A DNA stretch of 64,000 nt from NCBI RefSeq assembly GCF_963668085.1, contig NZ_OY764058.1, positions 868,001 through 932,000 of the forward strand. Reading direction: 5' to 3'. Every line of letters starts with the position of its first letter. Position 1 is the stretch's first letter. This DNA is from an uncultured Ilyobacter sp. (lineage in GTDB: Bacteria > Fusobacteriota > Fusobacteriia > Fusobacteriales > Fusobacteriaceae). The position numbers and the translations under genes are program-made. Of the stretch, positions 9,245-16,698 are shown piece after piece. The notes beneath the pieces were generated by a model. It saw nothing but the letters and a program-made list of their open reading frames with translations, ran no database searches and was not told the DNA's origin.

Positions 9245-9290
9245 AACTTCTAGATTGATGTATTCTATCATTGGTCTAGAAGTTTTTTAT
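9245..9290 (+). terminator. Intrinsic terminator of the HxlR gene
   Basis: A 10-bp perfect stem (AACTTCTAGA / TCTAGAAGTT) with a 20-base loop that itself can pair (GAT/ATC) is followed by a T-run. Confidence 0.85.
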
Positions 9291-9485
9291 TTGATATATC
9301 AAAAAATAATTAGGATAAAATCAGTATATTTATAGCTCATTATTTTTTCTATAACTTTTTCTCATGATCCTCTTTTAAAAATTATATTTTTAATAAAGAG
9401 TTTTTAACCCCCTTAATTAGCCTTTTAAAATCAAAATTTGAGGACAAAATATAAAATATATATGGCTAACATCCTATTATTCAAC

Positions 9486-9514
9486 TGGACATAAAACACC
9501 ACATATGGTATCAT
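9486..9514 (+). promoter_or_regulatory. Candidate promoter of the nrdD operon
   Basis: TGGACA at 9486-9491 and TATCAT at 9509-9514 are separated by 17 bases, 37 bases upstream of the nrdD start codon. The rest of gap 9210-9550 is AT-rich with only the HxlR terminator. No clear NrdR box pair was seen. Confidence 0.55.
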
Positions 9515-9550
9515 CTCTTTTAGATTTAAACTAAATATAGGGGGTTTCTC

Positions 9551-11905
9551 ATGTTTGTTATAAAAAGAGATGGAACAAAGGTTCCCTTCAATGAGGAAAA
9601 AATAATCAATGCCATTGAAAAGGCTGGAATTGCAGCAGGAAAAGATATACCTAAAGAATTTTCAATGGCTGCGGCTTCAAAAATACTAAAACTAAATTCA
9701 GATACAGAAGTAGAATCCGTTCAAGATATGGTAGAAAAGGAATTAATGCAGGAGTATCCTGAAGTTGCAAAAAAATACATCTTATACAGAGATATGAGAA
9801 ATGTAGAGAGGCACAAACGAACACATATAAAGAAGGCCTTTGACGGAATAGTCACAGTAGAAAAAAACAATATAAACAAAGAAAATGCAAATATGGCTGG
9901 GGACACTCCAAGTGGTCAGATGATGACGTTTGCCAGTGAAACTACCAAGGACTATACACATAAATACCTTCTAAACCAGGAATATTCCAGAGCACACATG
10001 AGCGGCGATATCCACATACATGATTTGGACTATTACCCTACTAAGACCTCTACCTGTGTACAGTACGATTTGAAAAAACTTTTTGACAAGGGCTTCTCAT
10101 CTAAGCACGGGAAAATAAGGGAGCCAAAATCTATATCAACTTATGCTGTACTGGCTACAATTATCTTTCAAACAAACCAAAATGAGCAGCATGGCGGTCA
10201 GGCAATCCCAGCTTTTGATTTTTTCTTGGCTCCGGGAGTTTTAAAGTCTTTTAGAAGACACTTTAGATACAGGGCCCTTACTTTCTTGGAATTTGACTAT
10301 ATAGAGGAAAAAAGTAAAGAGGTCAAACAAATCGTAAATACCCTGGTAACAACTATAGAGGTAGACGACGAAACCAAAGAAAAATTGGCTTCAGAGTTAA
10401 ATCTTCCTTTAAAAACTGTAAACAGATTGGTTATGATCGCTTATAATGATACAAAAAATGAAACTCACCAGGCTATGGAAGGGTTTATCCACAACCTCAA
10501 TACTATGCATTCTAGAGGTGGGAACCAGGTGGTATTCAGCTCAATAAACTACGGTACCGATACTTCTCCAGAGGGAAGAATGGTCTCTTTTGAGCTTTTA
10601 AAATCTACTGAGGAAGGACTAGGAGACTCTGAAACACCTATATTTCCGATACAGATACTTAAGATAAAAGAGGGGATAACTTATTCTGAAAAAGATTTTA
10701 ACTTAGCCTGTGAAAACTGGGATAAGGCTATCAAGGGCAAACTGGAGTTTGAAACTCCTAACTTTGATTTATTTATAAGATCGTGTGAAGTTTCTGCAAA
10801 GAGACTCTTCCCTAATTTTGTATTTTTAGATGCGCCATTTAACCATAATGAAAAATGGGATATAAATGATCCAGACAGATATAAGTACGAAATCGCCACC
10901 ATGGGATGCAGAACAAGGGTATTTGAAAATGTAAACGGAGAAAAAACATCTGTAGGAAGAGGTAATATATCCTTTACATCTATAAATATGCCAAGACTGG
11001 CAATCAGGGCAAAATTAGATGCAGAGAGAGAACTAGGCGGTGCTTCTGAAAGTGAAATCCAAAAATTGGCCATAGAGAAGTTTTATGACAGAGTAAGAAA
11101 TATGTCTTTATTTGTAGGAAAGCAGTTAGCTGACAGATTTTCATTTCAAAAGACGGCTCTTGCCAGACAGTTCCCCTTTATGATGAGTAACGGTATCTGG
11201 AACGGTGGAGAAAGCCTGAATCTAAATGAAGAGGTAGGGGAGGTACTAGCAAGTGGTACCTTAGGAATCGGTTTCATAGGAGGGCACAACGCCATGATGG
11301 CTCTTTTTGGTAAGGGACACGGCTCAGACGACAAAGCTTATGAAACTCTCTATAAGGCAGTAAAAATAATCAAAGAAACTGCTGAAGAGTTAGGAAGCAA
11401 GCACAAATTAAACTTCTCTGCCCTTGCAACTCCTGCAGAGGGTCTATCAGGTAGATTTACCAAAATAGACAAACAGATATTCGGAGATATCCCTGGAGTA
11501 AACGACAGAGACTACTATATAAATTCTTTCCATGTAGATGTAAAAGAAGATATCTCGGCAATTGAAAAAATAAAAAAGGAAGCCCCTTTCCATGAATTGA
11601 CAAGAGGGGGACATATCACATATATAGAGCTAGACGGTGAGGCAAAGAAAAATGTGCTGGCTATCATGAAACTGGTGAAAGAGATGCACGAAGCTGGAAT
11701 CGGATACGGTTCTATAAACCACCCTGTAGATAGATGTAAAGAGTGCGGATACAAGGGAATCATTCAGGATGACTGCCCTGTTTGTGGGAGTACGAATATA
11801 TCAAAAACAAGAAGAATCACAGGTTATCTTACTGGAGATTTGGACAACTGGAACTCTTATAAACAGAAAGAGGAAAAAGACAGAGTCAAACACGGAATGA
11901 AATAA
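9551..11905 (+). CDS. nrdD: Anaerobic (class III) ribonucleoside-triphosphate reductase
   Basis: A 784-residue glycyl-radical enzyme that makes deoxyribonucleotides from NTPs in the absence of oxygen. It has an N-terminal ATP-cone (residues about 1-90, starting MFVIKRDGTKVPFNEEKI), the large catalytic barrel (HIHDLDYYPTKTSTCVQYDL), a C-terminal zinc motif CKECGYKG...CPVCGS (from residue 729), and a glycyl-radical loop RRITGYLTGD, with the radical Gly near residue 758. The ribosome site GGGGG precedes the ATG. nrdG follows after one small gene, as expected because the activase must generate the radical. The ATP-cone implies allosteric ATP/dATP control. Confidence 0.97.
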   Translation: MFVIKRDGTKVPFNEEKIINAIEKAGIAAGKDIPKEFSMAAASKILKLNSDTEVESVQDMVEKELMQEYPEVAKKYILYRDMRNVERHKRTHIKKAFDGIVTVEKNNINKENANMAGDTPSGQMMTFASETTKDYTHKYLLNQEYSRAHMSGDIHIHDLDYYPTKTSTCVQYDLKKLFDKGFSSKHGKIREPKSISTYAVLATIIFQTNQNEQHGGQAIPAFDFFLAPGVLKSFRRHFRYRALTFLEFDYIEEKSKEVKQIVNTLVTTIEVDDETKEKLASELNLPLKTVNRLVMIAYNDTKNETHQAMEGFIHNLNTMHSRGGNQVVFSSINYGTDTSPEGRMVSFELLKSTEEGLGDSETPIFPIQILKIKEGITYSEKDFNLACENWDKAIKGKLEFETPNFDLFIRSCEVSAKRLFPNFVFLDAPFNHNEKWDINDPDRYKYEIATMGCRTRVFENVNGEKTSVGRGNISFTSINMPRLAIRAKLDAERELGGASESEIQKLAIEKFYDRVRNMSLFVGKQLADRFSFQKTALARQFPFMMSNGIWNGGESLNLNEEVGEVLASGTLGIGFIGGHNAMMALFGKGHGSDDKAYETLYKAVKIIKETAEELGSKHKLNFSALATPAEGLSGRFTKIDKQIFGDIPGVNDRDYYINSFHVDVKEDISAIEKIKKEAPFHELTRGGHITYIELDGEAKKNVLAIMKLVKEMHEAGIGYGSINHPVDRCKECGYKGIIQDDCPVCGSTNISKTRRITGYLTGDLDNWNSYKQKEEKDRVKHGMK

Positions 11906-11915
11906 TATTTTTTTT

Positions 11916-11943
11916 AAAGGGGGAGAAATATTATCCCCCCTTT
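11916..11943. terminator. Hairpin after nrdD
   Basis: AAAGGGGG and CCCCCCTTT pair around an 11-base loop. The long T-run lies before the hairpin on the plus strand and only TTT follows it, so termination is probably partial and read-through into the next genes is likely. Confidence 0.5.
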
Positions 11944-11988
11944 AAATTGATTGAAAATCAAAAATGATTTTTATTCGCTATTTTTCAG

Positions 11989-12294
11989 ATGATCAGGAAG
12001 GGATATAGTTTGGAATTAAAGGGTCTATTTGAGCTAGAATCAGCTCTAAAGAAAATTAACAATATAGATACAATCAGTAGATACAAGGGAATTTTTTCTG
12101 AAAATTTTATGATAGATAACACGCAATTTGACGACATAGAGGACTTTTTCTACTTTGGAAAAATAGAAATAAAACCTATAAAAGAGTATACTCTCGTTGA
12201 AATATGGATGATAGATGAAGCGGTGGATAAATATACTGATTTTTCTACTTGGGAAGAGTTTTTAAAAGCTGCTGAATTGAAAGGCAGAACCTAG
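11989..12294 (+). CDS. Small uncharacterised protein between nrdD and nrdG
   Basis: A 101-residue acidic soluble protein (MIRKGYSLELKGLFELESAL...) with no family I recognise. The sequence alternates predicted helix and strand and is rich in Asp, Glu and aromatic residues near FDDIEDFFYFGKIEI. No convincing ribosome site precedes the ATG, so the true start could differ and expression may be coupled to nrdD. It lies between the reductase and its activase, on the same strand, 83 bases after nrdD and 44 before nrdG. An accessory role in the anaerobic reductase system is possible but rests only on position. Confidence 0.55.
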   Translation: MIRKGYSLELKGLFELESALKKINNIDTISRYKGIFSENFMIDNTQFDDIEDFFYFGKIEIKPIKEYTLVEIWMIDEAVDKYTDFSTWEEFLKAAELKGRT

Positions 12295-12338
12295 TTTTTA
12301 TGAGGTATCGAGGATAGAAAGCACAGGTGTAAGTAATT

Positions 12339-12839
12339 TTGAAGATAATAAAAATATTTAAAGAGACCATCTCAGATGGACCTGGATTCAGATATAGCAT
12401 TTATTTTTCTGGGTGCGGACATTATTGCGAAGGATGCCATAATCCCGAGACCTGGAAGGGAGATATAGGGGAACTCTTAGATGAAAGATACATGGAAAAA
12501 ATAATATCACAAATAAAAGGCAACTCTCTCTTAGACGGTGTGACTCTTTCTGGAGGAGACCCATTCTTCATTCCTGAAGAGCTCTTTGGATTTCTGAGGC
12601 GTCTCAAAGAGGAAACCCATAAGAACATATGGGCATATACAGGTTACACATTAGAAGAGCTTATTAAAAAGGATATCACAAAAAAATGCCTAGAATATAT
12701 AGATGTCCTAGTGGACGGCAGATTTGAAAAAAATCTTGCAAATCCTGAGCTTTTTTACAGAGGAAGTTCAAATCAAAGACTGGTGGATGTTAAAGCTTCC
12801 CTTACAGAAGGAAGAGTCTGCACAAAAGATTATGACTAA
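12339..12839 (+). CDS. nrdG: Anaerobic ribonucleotide reductase activating protein (radical SAM)
   Basis: A 166-residue radical-SAM activase. The cluster motif is CGHYCEGC (C-x3-C-x2-C, about residues 26-33), in the context ISDGPGFRYSIYFSGCGHYCEGCHNPETW typical of NrdG. A GGDP (SGGDPF) SAM-binding stretch lies near residue 71. It uses a [4Fe-4S] cluster and S-adenosylmethionine to form the glycyl radical on NrdD. The start codon is TTG with AGGTGT upstream; no better start exists close by. It belongs to the nrdD operon and is followed 15 bases later by another small gene. Confidence 0.93.
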   Translation: MKIIKIFKETISDGPGFRYSIYFSGCGHYCEGCHNPETWKGDIGELLDERYMEKIISQIKGNSLLDGVTLSGGDPFFIPEELFGFLRRLKEETHKNIWAYTGYTLEELIKKDITKKCLEYIDVLVDGRFEKNLANPELFYRGSSNQRLVDVKASLTEGRVCTKDYD

Positions 12840-12854
12840 TAGAGGAGGAAAGAG

Positions 12855-13487
12855 ATGTTAAAGGTTTTTAATACCAGGGTTTACGGTCTAGAAGAGAGCA
12901 TCATCGCCGGGGGATATCCCATGAGGTCCGATGAGATTACAGAATGGACTGATGAGGATACACAGCTCACTGAAAAGGATATCGCCAGAGCTGTCAAGCT
13001 AGGAACAGTCCCTACAGGAAGTGGACACGATAACTTCTTGAAGGGAATAGTCGTTCAATATGACGTCAGATATCCAAACTACTGGACGCCGCAATTTCAG
13101 AGATATTCATTTCACGACATAGTATCTTCAAACAGTAAGATGCACAGAATGACCAAGATGGACATAAAAGAATGCTGCAACAAGTATGTAGATGATATTG
13201 TTATCGAAAACCTTCAGAAATGGGTGGATATCTACAACTCTTTTGAGGCTGGGGTGAATGAGGTGAGTATAGGGGGACAAAGTTATTCCAAGTATGAGGT
13301 CTTTATGAAGGTCGTCTCTAATGCTCCCCTAGGATTTGAGCAGACAATGAGAGTTACCTCTAATTATCTCCAGCTAAAGACTATCTACCTGCAGAGGAGG
13401 CACCACAAACTTAAAGAAGATTGGGGAACCTTCTGTGAATGGTGTGAAACCCTGCCTCATTTCAAGGAATTTTGCCTAAAAAAATAA
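12855..13487 (+). CDS. Conserved hypothetical protein of the nrd operon (possible distant ThyX-like fold)
   Basis: A 210-residue protein with a strong GAGGAGG ribosome site. Conserved-looking stretches are GSGHDNFLKGIVVQYDV, PQFQRYSFHDIVSSNSKMHR and YLQLKTIYLQRRHHKL. The Q-x-x-RY element and the later R-R-HHKL cluster recall, weakly, the RHR...S-x-RY signature and Arg-rich nucleotide site of flavin-dependent thymidylate synthase (ThyX). Similar proteins occur, to my recollection, in phages and anaerobic Firmicutes without assigned function. Position after nrdD-nrdG would suit a dNTP-linked job. ThyX activity is speculation: the canonical RHRxxS is absent. Confidence 0.6.
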   Translation: MLKVFNTRVYGLEESIIAGGYPMRSDEITEWTDEDTQLTEKDIARAVKLGTVPTGSGHDNFLKGIVVQYDVRYPNYWTPQFQRYSFHDIVSSNSKMHRMTKMDIKECCNKYVDDIVIENLQKWVDIYNSFEAGVNEVSIGGQSYSKYEVFMKVVSNAPLGFEQTMRVTSNYLQLKTIYLQRRHHKLKEDWGTFCEWCETLPHFKEFCLKK

Positions 13488-13508
13488 AGTCGGTTTCCCG
13501 ACTTTTTT
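13487..13508 (+). terminator. Terminator of the nrd operon
   Basis: AAGTCGG, TTT and CCCGACTT form a short GC-rich stem directly followed by T7. It starts at the stop codon of the preceding gene. Confidence 0.88.
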
Positions 13509-13530
13509 TATTTTCTTCAAAAAATAAAAA

Positions 13531-13607
13531 TGGCGACCCTGGCGCGATTCGAACGCACGGCCTACGCCTTAGGAGGGCGCCGCTCTATCCATCTGAGCTA
13601 CAGGGTC
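13531..13607 (-). tRNA. tRNA-Arg (anticodon CCT)
   Basis: The reverse strand folds as a 77-base cloverleaf with encoded CCA. The acceptor is GACCCTG/CAGGGTC, the D-arm GCTC...GAGC, and the anticodon stem GCGCC/GGCGT with loop CTCCTAA, giving anticodon CCT. The T-arm is GTGCG-TTCGAAT-CGCGC. It reads the AGG arginine codon. Confidence 0.95.
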
Positions 13608-13749
13608 AACGAAACAAGTATACAATATTTTCAAATAAAAATAAAGATTTTTTTGTAAAAAATCTTTTGTTTATGAATTCTCTAGCCTTATAATTAGTCT
13701 ATTTTATATCTCAGAGTATTACAATAAATTTTCTCAATAAGTATATATA

Positions 13750-13781
13750 AAAAATATTCCCTGAATTCAGGGAATATTTTT
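13750..13781. terminator. Bidirectional terminator between macrodomain gene and tRNA-Arg
   Basis: A palindrome built on ATATTCCCTGAATTCAGGG with A-runs before and T-runs after, so it can terminate on either strand. It lies just past the macrodomain stop codon on the minus strand. Confidence 0.8.
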
Positions 13782-13804
13782 GAATTTGTTAAATTCTTTT
13801 TAAA

Positions 13805-14332
13805 TTATTTGGCAAGTTTTTTCTTACTCTCTTCATACTGATTAAAAGTTTCTTCACTTTTACAAACTATATAAACATTTTCTATTTCATTTTCCTCGTT
13901 GCTCAAAACTTCTGAAATTGTATTTAGGGCAATTTCACTAGCCATTTCCAATGGAAATTTATGCCCCCCAGTGCTTATAGAAGGAAAAGCAACTGACTTA
14001 ACTTTTAACTCTATGGCTTTTTTCAACGAACTGATGTAAGATTTACGCAGCAGACTCTCTTCATCAAAAAAACCTCCCCTCCATATTGGCCCTGGAGTAT
14101 GAATTATATACTCTGCATCCAAGTTATACGCCTTTGTAACTCTGGCTTCTCCAGTGGGACATCCATGAAATTTTTTACATTCTTTTAAAAGCTCTGGACC
14201 TGCGGCTCTATGAATAGCTCCGTCAACTCCACCGCCCCCTAATAATGATACATTAGCGGCGTTAACAATCACATCAGCCTTTTGCTCGGTTATATCGCCT
14301 TTTATTATACTTAACTTACTCCAATCCCACAT
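13805..14332 (-). CDS. Macrodomain protein (YmdB-like, ADP-ribose or O-acetyl-ADP-ribose binding)
   Basis: A 175-residue protein that is a single macrodomain. The conserved ADP-ribose loops are visible: DVIVNAANVSLLGGGGVDGAIHRAAG near the N-terminus and FPSISTGGHKFPLE for the second phosphate loop. Relatives remove ADP-ribose from proteins or hydrolyse O-acetyl-ADP-ribose. The Asn-Ala-Ala-Asn and Gly-Gly-Gly-Val-Asp residues needed for deacetylase activity are present. The start is the ATG preceded by GGGAG; an ATG five codons earlier overlaps that ribosome site. It stands alone. Confidence 0.92.
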   Translation of the reverse strand: MWDWSKLSIIKGDITEQKADVIVNAANVSLLGGGGVDGAIHRAAGPELLKECKKFHGCPTGEARVTKAYNLDAEYIIHTPGPIWRGGFFDEESLLRKSYISSLKKAIELKVKSVAFPSISTGGHKFPLEMASEIALNTISEVLSNEENEIENVYIVCKSEETFNQYEESKKKLAK

Positions 14333-14469
14333 AAAAAACACTCCCATTTTTCTGCAATAAACTATTCTAAAATTAATTTCTGCGTACTCTTTACTAATAA
14401 CATATTATTGTTTTTTTTTAAAATTAAATAATTATATGTTACATATATCAAAGGTAAATATAACAGCTT

Positions 14470-15030
14470 TTATTTATATAATTCTTCATATCTTTCTTTA
14501 AGCATGACATAATGAAGGTGATCTTCCCATTTACCATTAATCTTCAGATATTTTTTTGAAATACCCTCTTTTATAAAGCCAGCTCTTTCTGCAGTCTTTA
14601 TCCCCAAAATATTTTGAGGCATGAGATTAACCTCTATACGGTGTAACTTCATCACATCAAAGTAAAAAGCCATCCCCTCCTTTAAAGCTTCAGTCATATA
14701 ACCTTTTCCAGTTTCTTCCTTGTCTAGTTTATAACCTAAAAAACACGAATCAAAGGCACCTCTTATTATATTCCCAAAATTTAAAAATCCAATAATTTTA
14801 TTATTTTCCTTGTTAAAAATCCATAACTTCATTCTGTGACCGTTTTCAATCTCTTCTTGCTCCAACTTTAAAAGCATCTTTTGATATGATTCTGAAAAAA
14901 AATCATCTCTTTTTGAACTTTCCCATTTTCTAAAAAACTCCCTATTTTTATTATAATATTCTGCCACTTCTGAAACTGCTTCTTCTCCAAGGACTTTCAG
15001 ATATAATCTTTCTGTTTTTAATGTAACCAT
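14470..15030 (-). CDS. GNAT acetyltransferase, RimJ/RimL type
   Basis: A 186-residue GCN5-type N-acetyltransferase of the ribosomal-protein-alanine acetyltransferase subgroup. It starts MVTLKTERLYLKVL and has the acetyl-CoA region GYKLDKEETGKGYMTEALKEGM (motif A, about residues 105-126) followed by HRIEVNLMPQNILGIKTAERAGFIKEG (motif B). Members acetylate the N-terminal residue of ribosomal proteins or small substrates such as antibiotics; the substrate here is unknown. A good ribosome site (AGGGAG) precedes the ATG. It is monocistronic. Confidence 0.88.
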   Translation of the reverse strand: MVTLKTERLYLKVLGEEAVSEVAEYYNKNREFFRKWESSKRDDFFSESYQKMLLKLEQEEIENGHRMKLWIFNKENNKIIGFLNFGNIIRGAFDSCFLGYKLDKEETGKGYMTEALKEGMAFYFDVMKLHRIEVNLMPQNILGIKTAERAGFIKEGISKKYLKINGKWEDHLHYVMLKERYEELYK

Positions 15031-15216
15031 TATACGTCTCCCTTCGAATATTTAGCTTTTTTATCTCTAATAAAATTATACTAGAAATAACTCTGAAACC
15101 CAAAAAATACATGACAAACATTCAAAATATTTTTTTAAAATAACGAAAAATACAGATGAAGATTCAAATAATTTTCAATTATCAAATTTAACCTAGGTTA
15201 CTGCCTATGTTTGAAT

Positions 15217-15594
15217 TAAAGTATTGAATTTATCGGAAAAACTGTGTTACTTTCTTTGCTTGCCCAAAGAAAGTAACCAAAGAAAAGGCACCCCTAAAAA
15301 ATACCTAAAATCACTTCTGAACTAACTTTCTATTGAAATATAGTCGGTAAACCTCCTTATTTCAATGAAAGTGGATTTCACAAGATGATTTCTTAACGGC
15401 ATTTTTTAAAGGGGAAAGTAGTTTAAAAATTAAAATATTTTTATTTTCACTCTGTGAAACTCTCTCTTTTTCTCTGTGCCCTCTGTGGCCAAAAGGGTTT
15501 ATCCTTATTCGTGTTAATTTTTTTGTCTTTTATAAGATTTTCATTCGTGACAAAATCTTTTGACTTTAATATCCTTGTAAATTCAGTAATTTAT
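15217..15594. repeat. Dispersed intergenic repeat, copy 2 (gap 15031-15742)
   Basis: The 711-base gap before tRNA-Ala carries the second good copy of the repeat. It has the 'taaagtattgaattta' lead-in, a hairpin GTTACTTTCTTTG / CAAAGAAAGTAAC at about 15250-15282, then about 170 bases absent from copy 1, then the 142-bp block 15453-15594. That block matches 6171-6312 with one visible difference. No credible coding frame is seen. Confidence 0.8.
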
Positions 15595-15650
15595 AAAAAC
15601 TTCTCTCAAATACAGCTAAAGTAAATTTATATAAAAAATTTAAAAGTTTG

Positions 15651-15679
15651 TTGACTTTTTTTTTACCATATGATACTAT
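15651..15679 (+). promoter_or_regulatory. Promoter of the tRNA-Ala/tRNA-Met pair
   Basis: TTGACT (15651-15656) and TACTAT (15674-15679) are spaced by 17 bases, 63 bases before tRNA-Ala. Confidence 0.7.
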
Positions 15680-15742
15680 TTTTCTGTCCTGAATACACCA
15701 ATTTGATTTGGAGTTAAATTTTCCTGTCAGTGTATCATGCAT

Positions 15743-15818
15743 GGGGATATAGCTCAGTTGGGAGAGCGTCGCACTTGCACTGCGAAGGTCAGCGGTTCGA
15801 CTCCGCTTATCTCCACCA
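15743..15818 (+). tRNA. tRNA-Ala (anticodon TGC)
   Basis: A 76-base cloverleaf with encoded CCA. The acceptor is GGGGATA/TATCTCC (with one G-U), the anticodon stem TCGCA/TGCGA with loop CTTGCAC, and the T-arm AGCGG-TTCGACT-CCGCT. Confidence 0.95.
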
Positions 15819-15825
15819 TTTATAT

Positions 15826-15902
15826 GCCTAGATAGCTCAGTTGGCTAGAGCACACGGTTCATACCCGTGCGGTCGGTGGTTCGAATCCACTTCTAGGCAC
15901 CA
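15826..15902 (+). tRNA. tRNA with CAT anticodon, probably elongator tRNA-Met
   Basis: A 77-base cloverleaf with encoded CCA. The acceptor is GCCTAGA/TCTAGGC and the anticodon stem CACGG/CCGTG with loop TTCATAC. The first acceptor pair is normal and the stem lacks the three G-C pairs of initiator tRNA, so it is not fMet. A lysidine-modified tRNA-Ile cannot be fully excluded. It lies 7 bases after tRNA-Ala on the same transcript. Confidence 0.85.
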
Positions 15903-16107
15903 TCTTGGAATTAAAATGCATCTTTGTTCTTTAAAGGATGCTTTTTTTATTTGTATTATTATTTTATTAACTTACTATAAAAAATACTATTTAAGAATTA
16001 CAGTTGTTATTTTTTTATTGATTTAGAGTAAAATCAATTTACTAAAAAAAAAAGTTATGATATAATTTTCAAAATCTTCATCATCAGATTTTCAGGGGGA
16101 ACAAATA

Positions 16108-16644
16108 GTGAACAATTTAGGAGAAAAAATTAAATTTTGCAGAAAAGAAAAGGGACTTACCCTAAAAAAACTGTCAGATATGACTGGTTTGTCCGTTGGC
16201 TTTATCAGCAACATAGAAAGAAATCAAAACAGTCCTTCTGTTTCTAATCTTCAGCAAATTTGTGCGGCGCTTTCTATTAATTTAATGGAGATCTTGCAGG
16301 TTAACTCTGATTCATCTCCAGTGGTAAAAAAAAGCGAAAGAAAGGAAGTTTTTTCTTCTAACAGCGACCACACAAAGATAGAATTACTTACAAAGGGGTC
16401 ACATAAACTTAACAGTATTGCTATTACCATTGATGGAAACAGTGACTATAGCGACCTTTCCTGGGGACACGATTATGATGAAATCGGAGTTGTGATCAAA
16501 GGGGCTCTAGAGATAGAGGTAAATAATGAAATCTTCAATCTAAATGAAGGAGATTCTGTCTATTTAGAAAAATTTACCCCTCATAAATATAGAAATCCAC
16601 ATAAAGATCCCAGTGTTGTTTACTGGTTTTCTGTAAAAAAATAA
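16108..16644 (+). CDS. XRE-cupin transcriptional regulator
   Basis: A 178-residue regulator with an N-terminal XRE helix-turn-helix (residues about 6-62: IKFCRKEKGLTLKKLSDMTG, LSVGFISNIERNQNSPSVSN) and a C-terminal cupin barrel (about 105-175, with GHDYDEIGVVIKGALEIEVN and EKFTPHKYRNP). This pairing is typical of small-molecule-responsive repressors of amino-acid, polyamine or osmolyte genes. The start is GTG with CAGGGGGA upstream. No metabolic gene is adjacent on its strand, so its regulon cannot be inferred. It converges on the PHP-GT4 gene. Confidence 0.88.
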   Translation: MNNLGEKIKFCRKEKGLTLKKLSDMTGLSVGFISNIERNQNSPSVSNLQQICAALSINLMEILQVNSDSSPVVKKSERKEVFSSNSDHTKIELLTKGSHKLNSIAITIDGNSDYSDLSWGHDYDEIGVVIKGALEIEVNNEIFNLNEGDSVYLEKFTPHKYRNPHKDPSVVYWFSVKK

Positions 16645-16657
16645 CAAGTAAAAAAAG

Positions 16658-16694
16658 CAAAGACACCTTCAGTTTAAGATGAAGGTGTCTTTTA
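16658..16694. terminator. Bidirectional terminator between convergent genes
   Basis: A 13-bp perfect stem (AAAGACACCTTCA / TGAAGGTGTCTTT) has an A-run on one side and a T-run on the other. It lies between the XRE-cupin and PHP-GT4 stop codons. Confidence 0.88.
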
Positions 16695-16698
16695 TAGT

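Noticed and set aside
9551..11905. Oxygen-tolerant glycyl-radical enzyme of pyruvate formate-lyase type
   Set aside because: The ATP-cone, C-terminal Zn motif and adjacent nrdG identify NrdD instead.
13472..13693. 73-residue plus-strand protein over tRNA-Arg
   Set aside because: It runs through the antisense of tRNA-Arg and the nrd terminator; no ribosome site supports it.
15841..16026. 61-residue protein starting in tRNA-Met
   Set aside because: It begins inside the tRNA and has no ribosome site; it is a chance frame.
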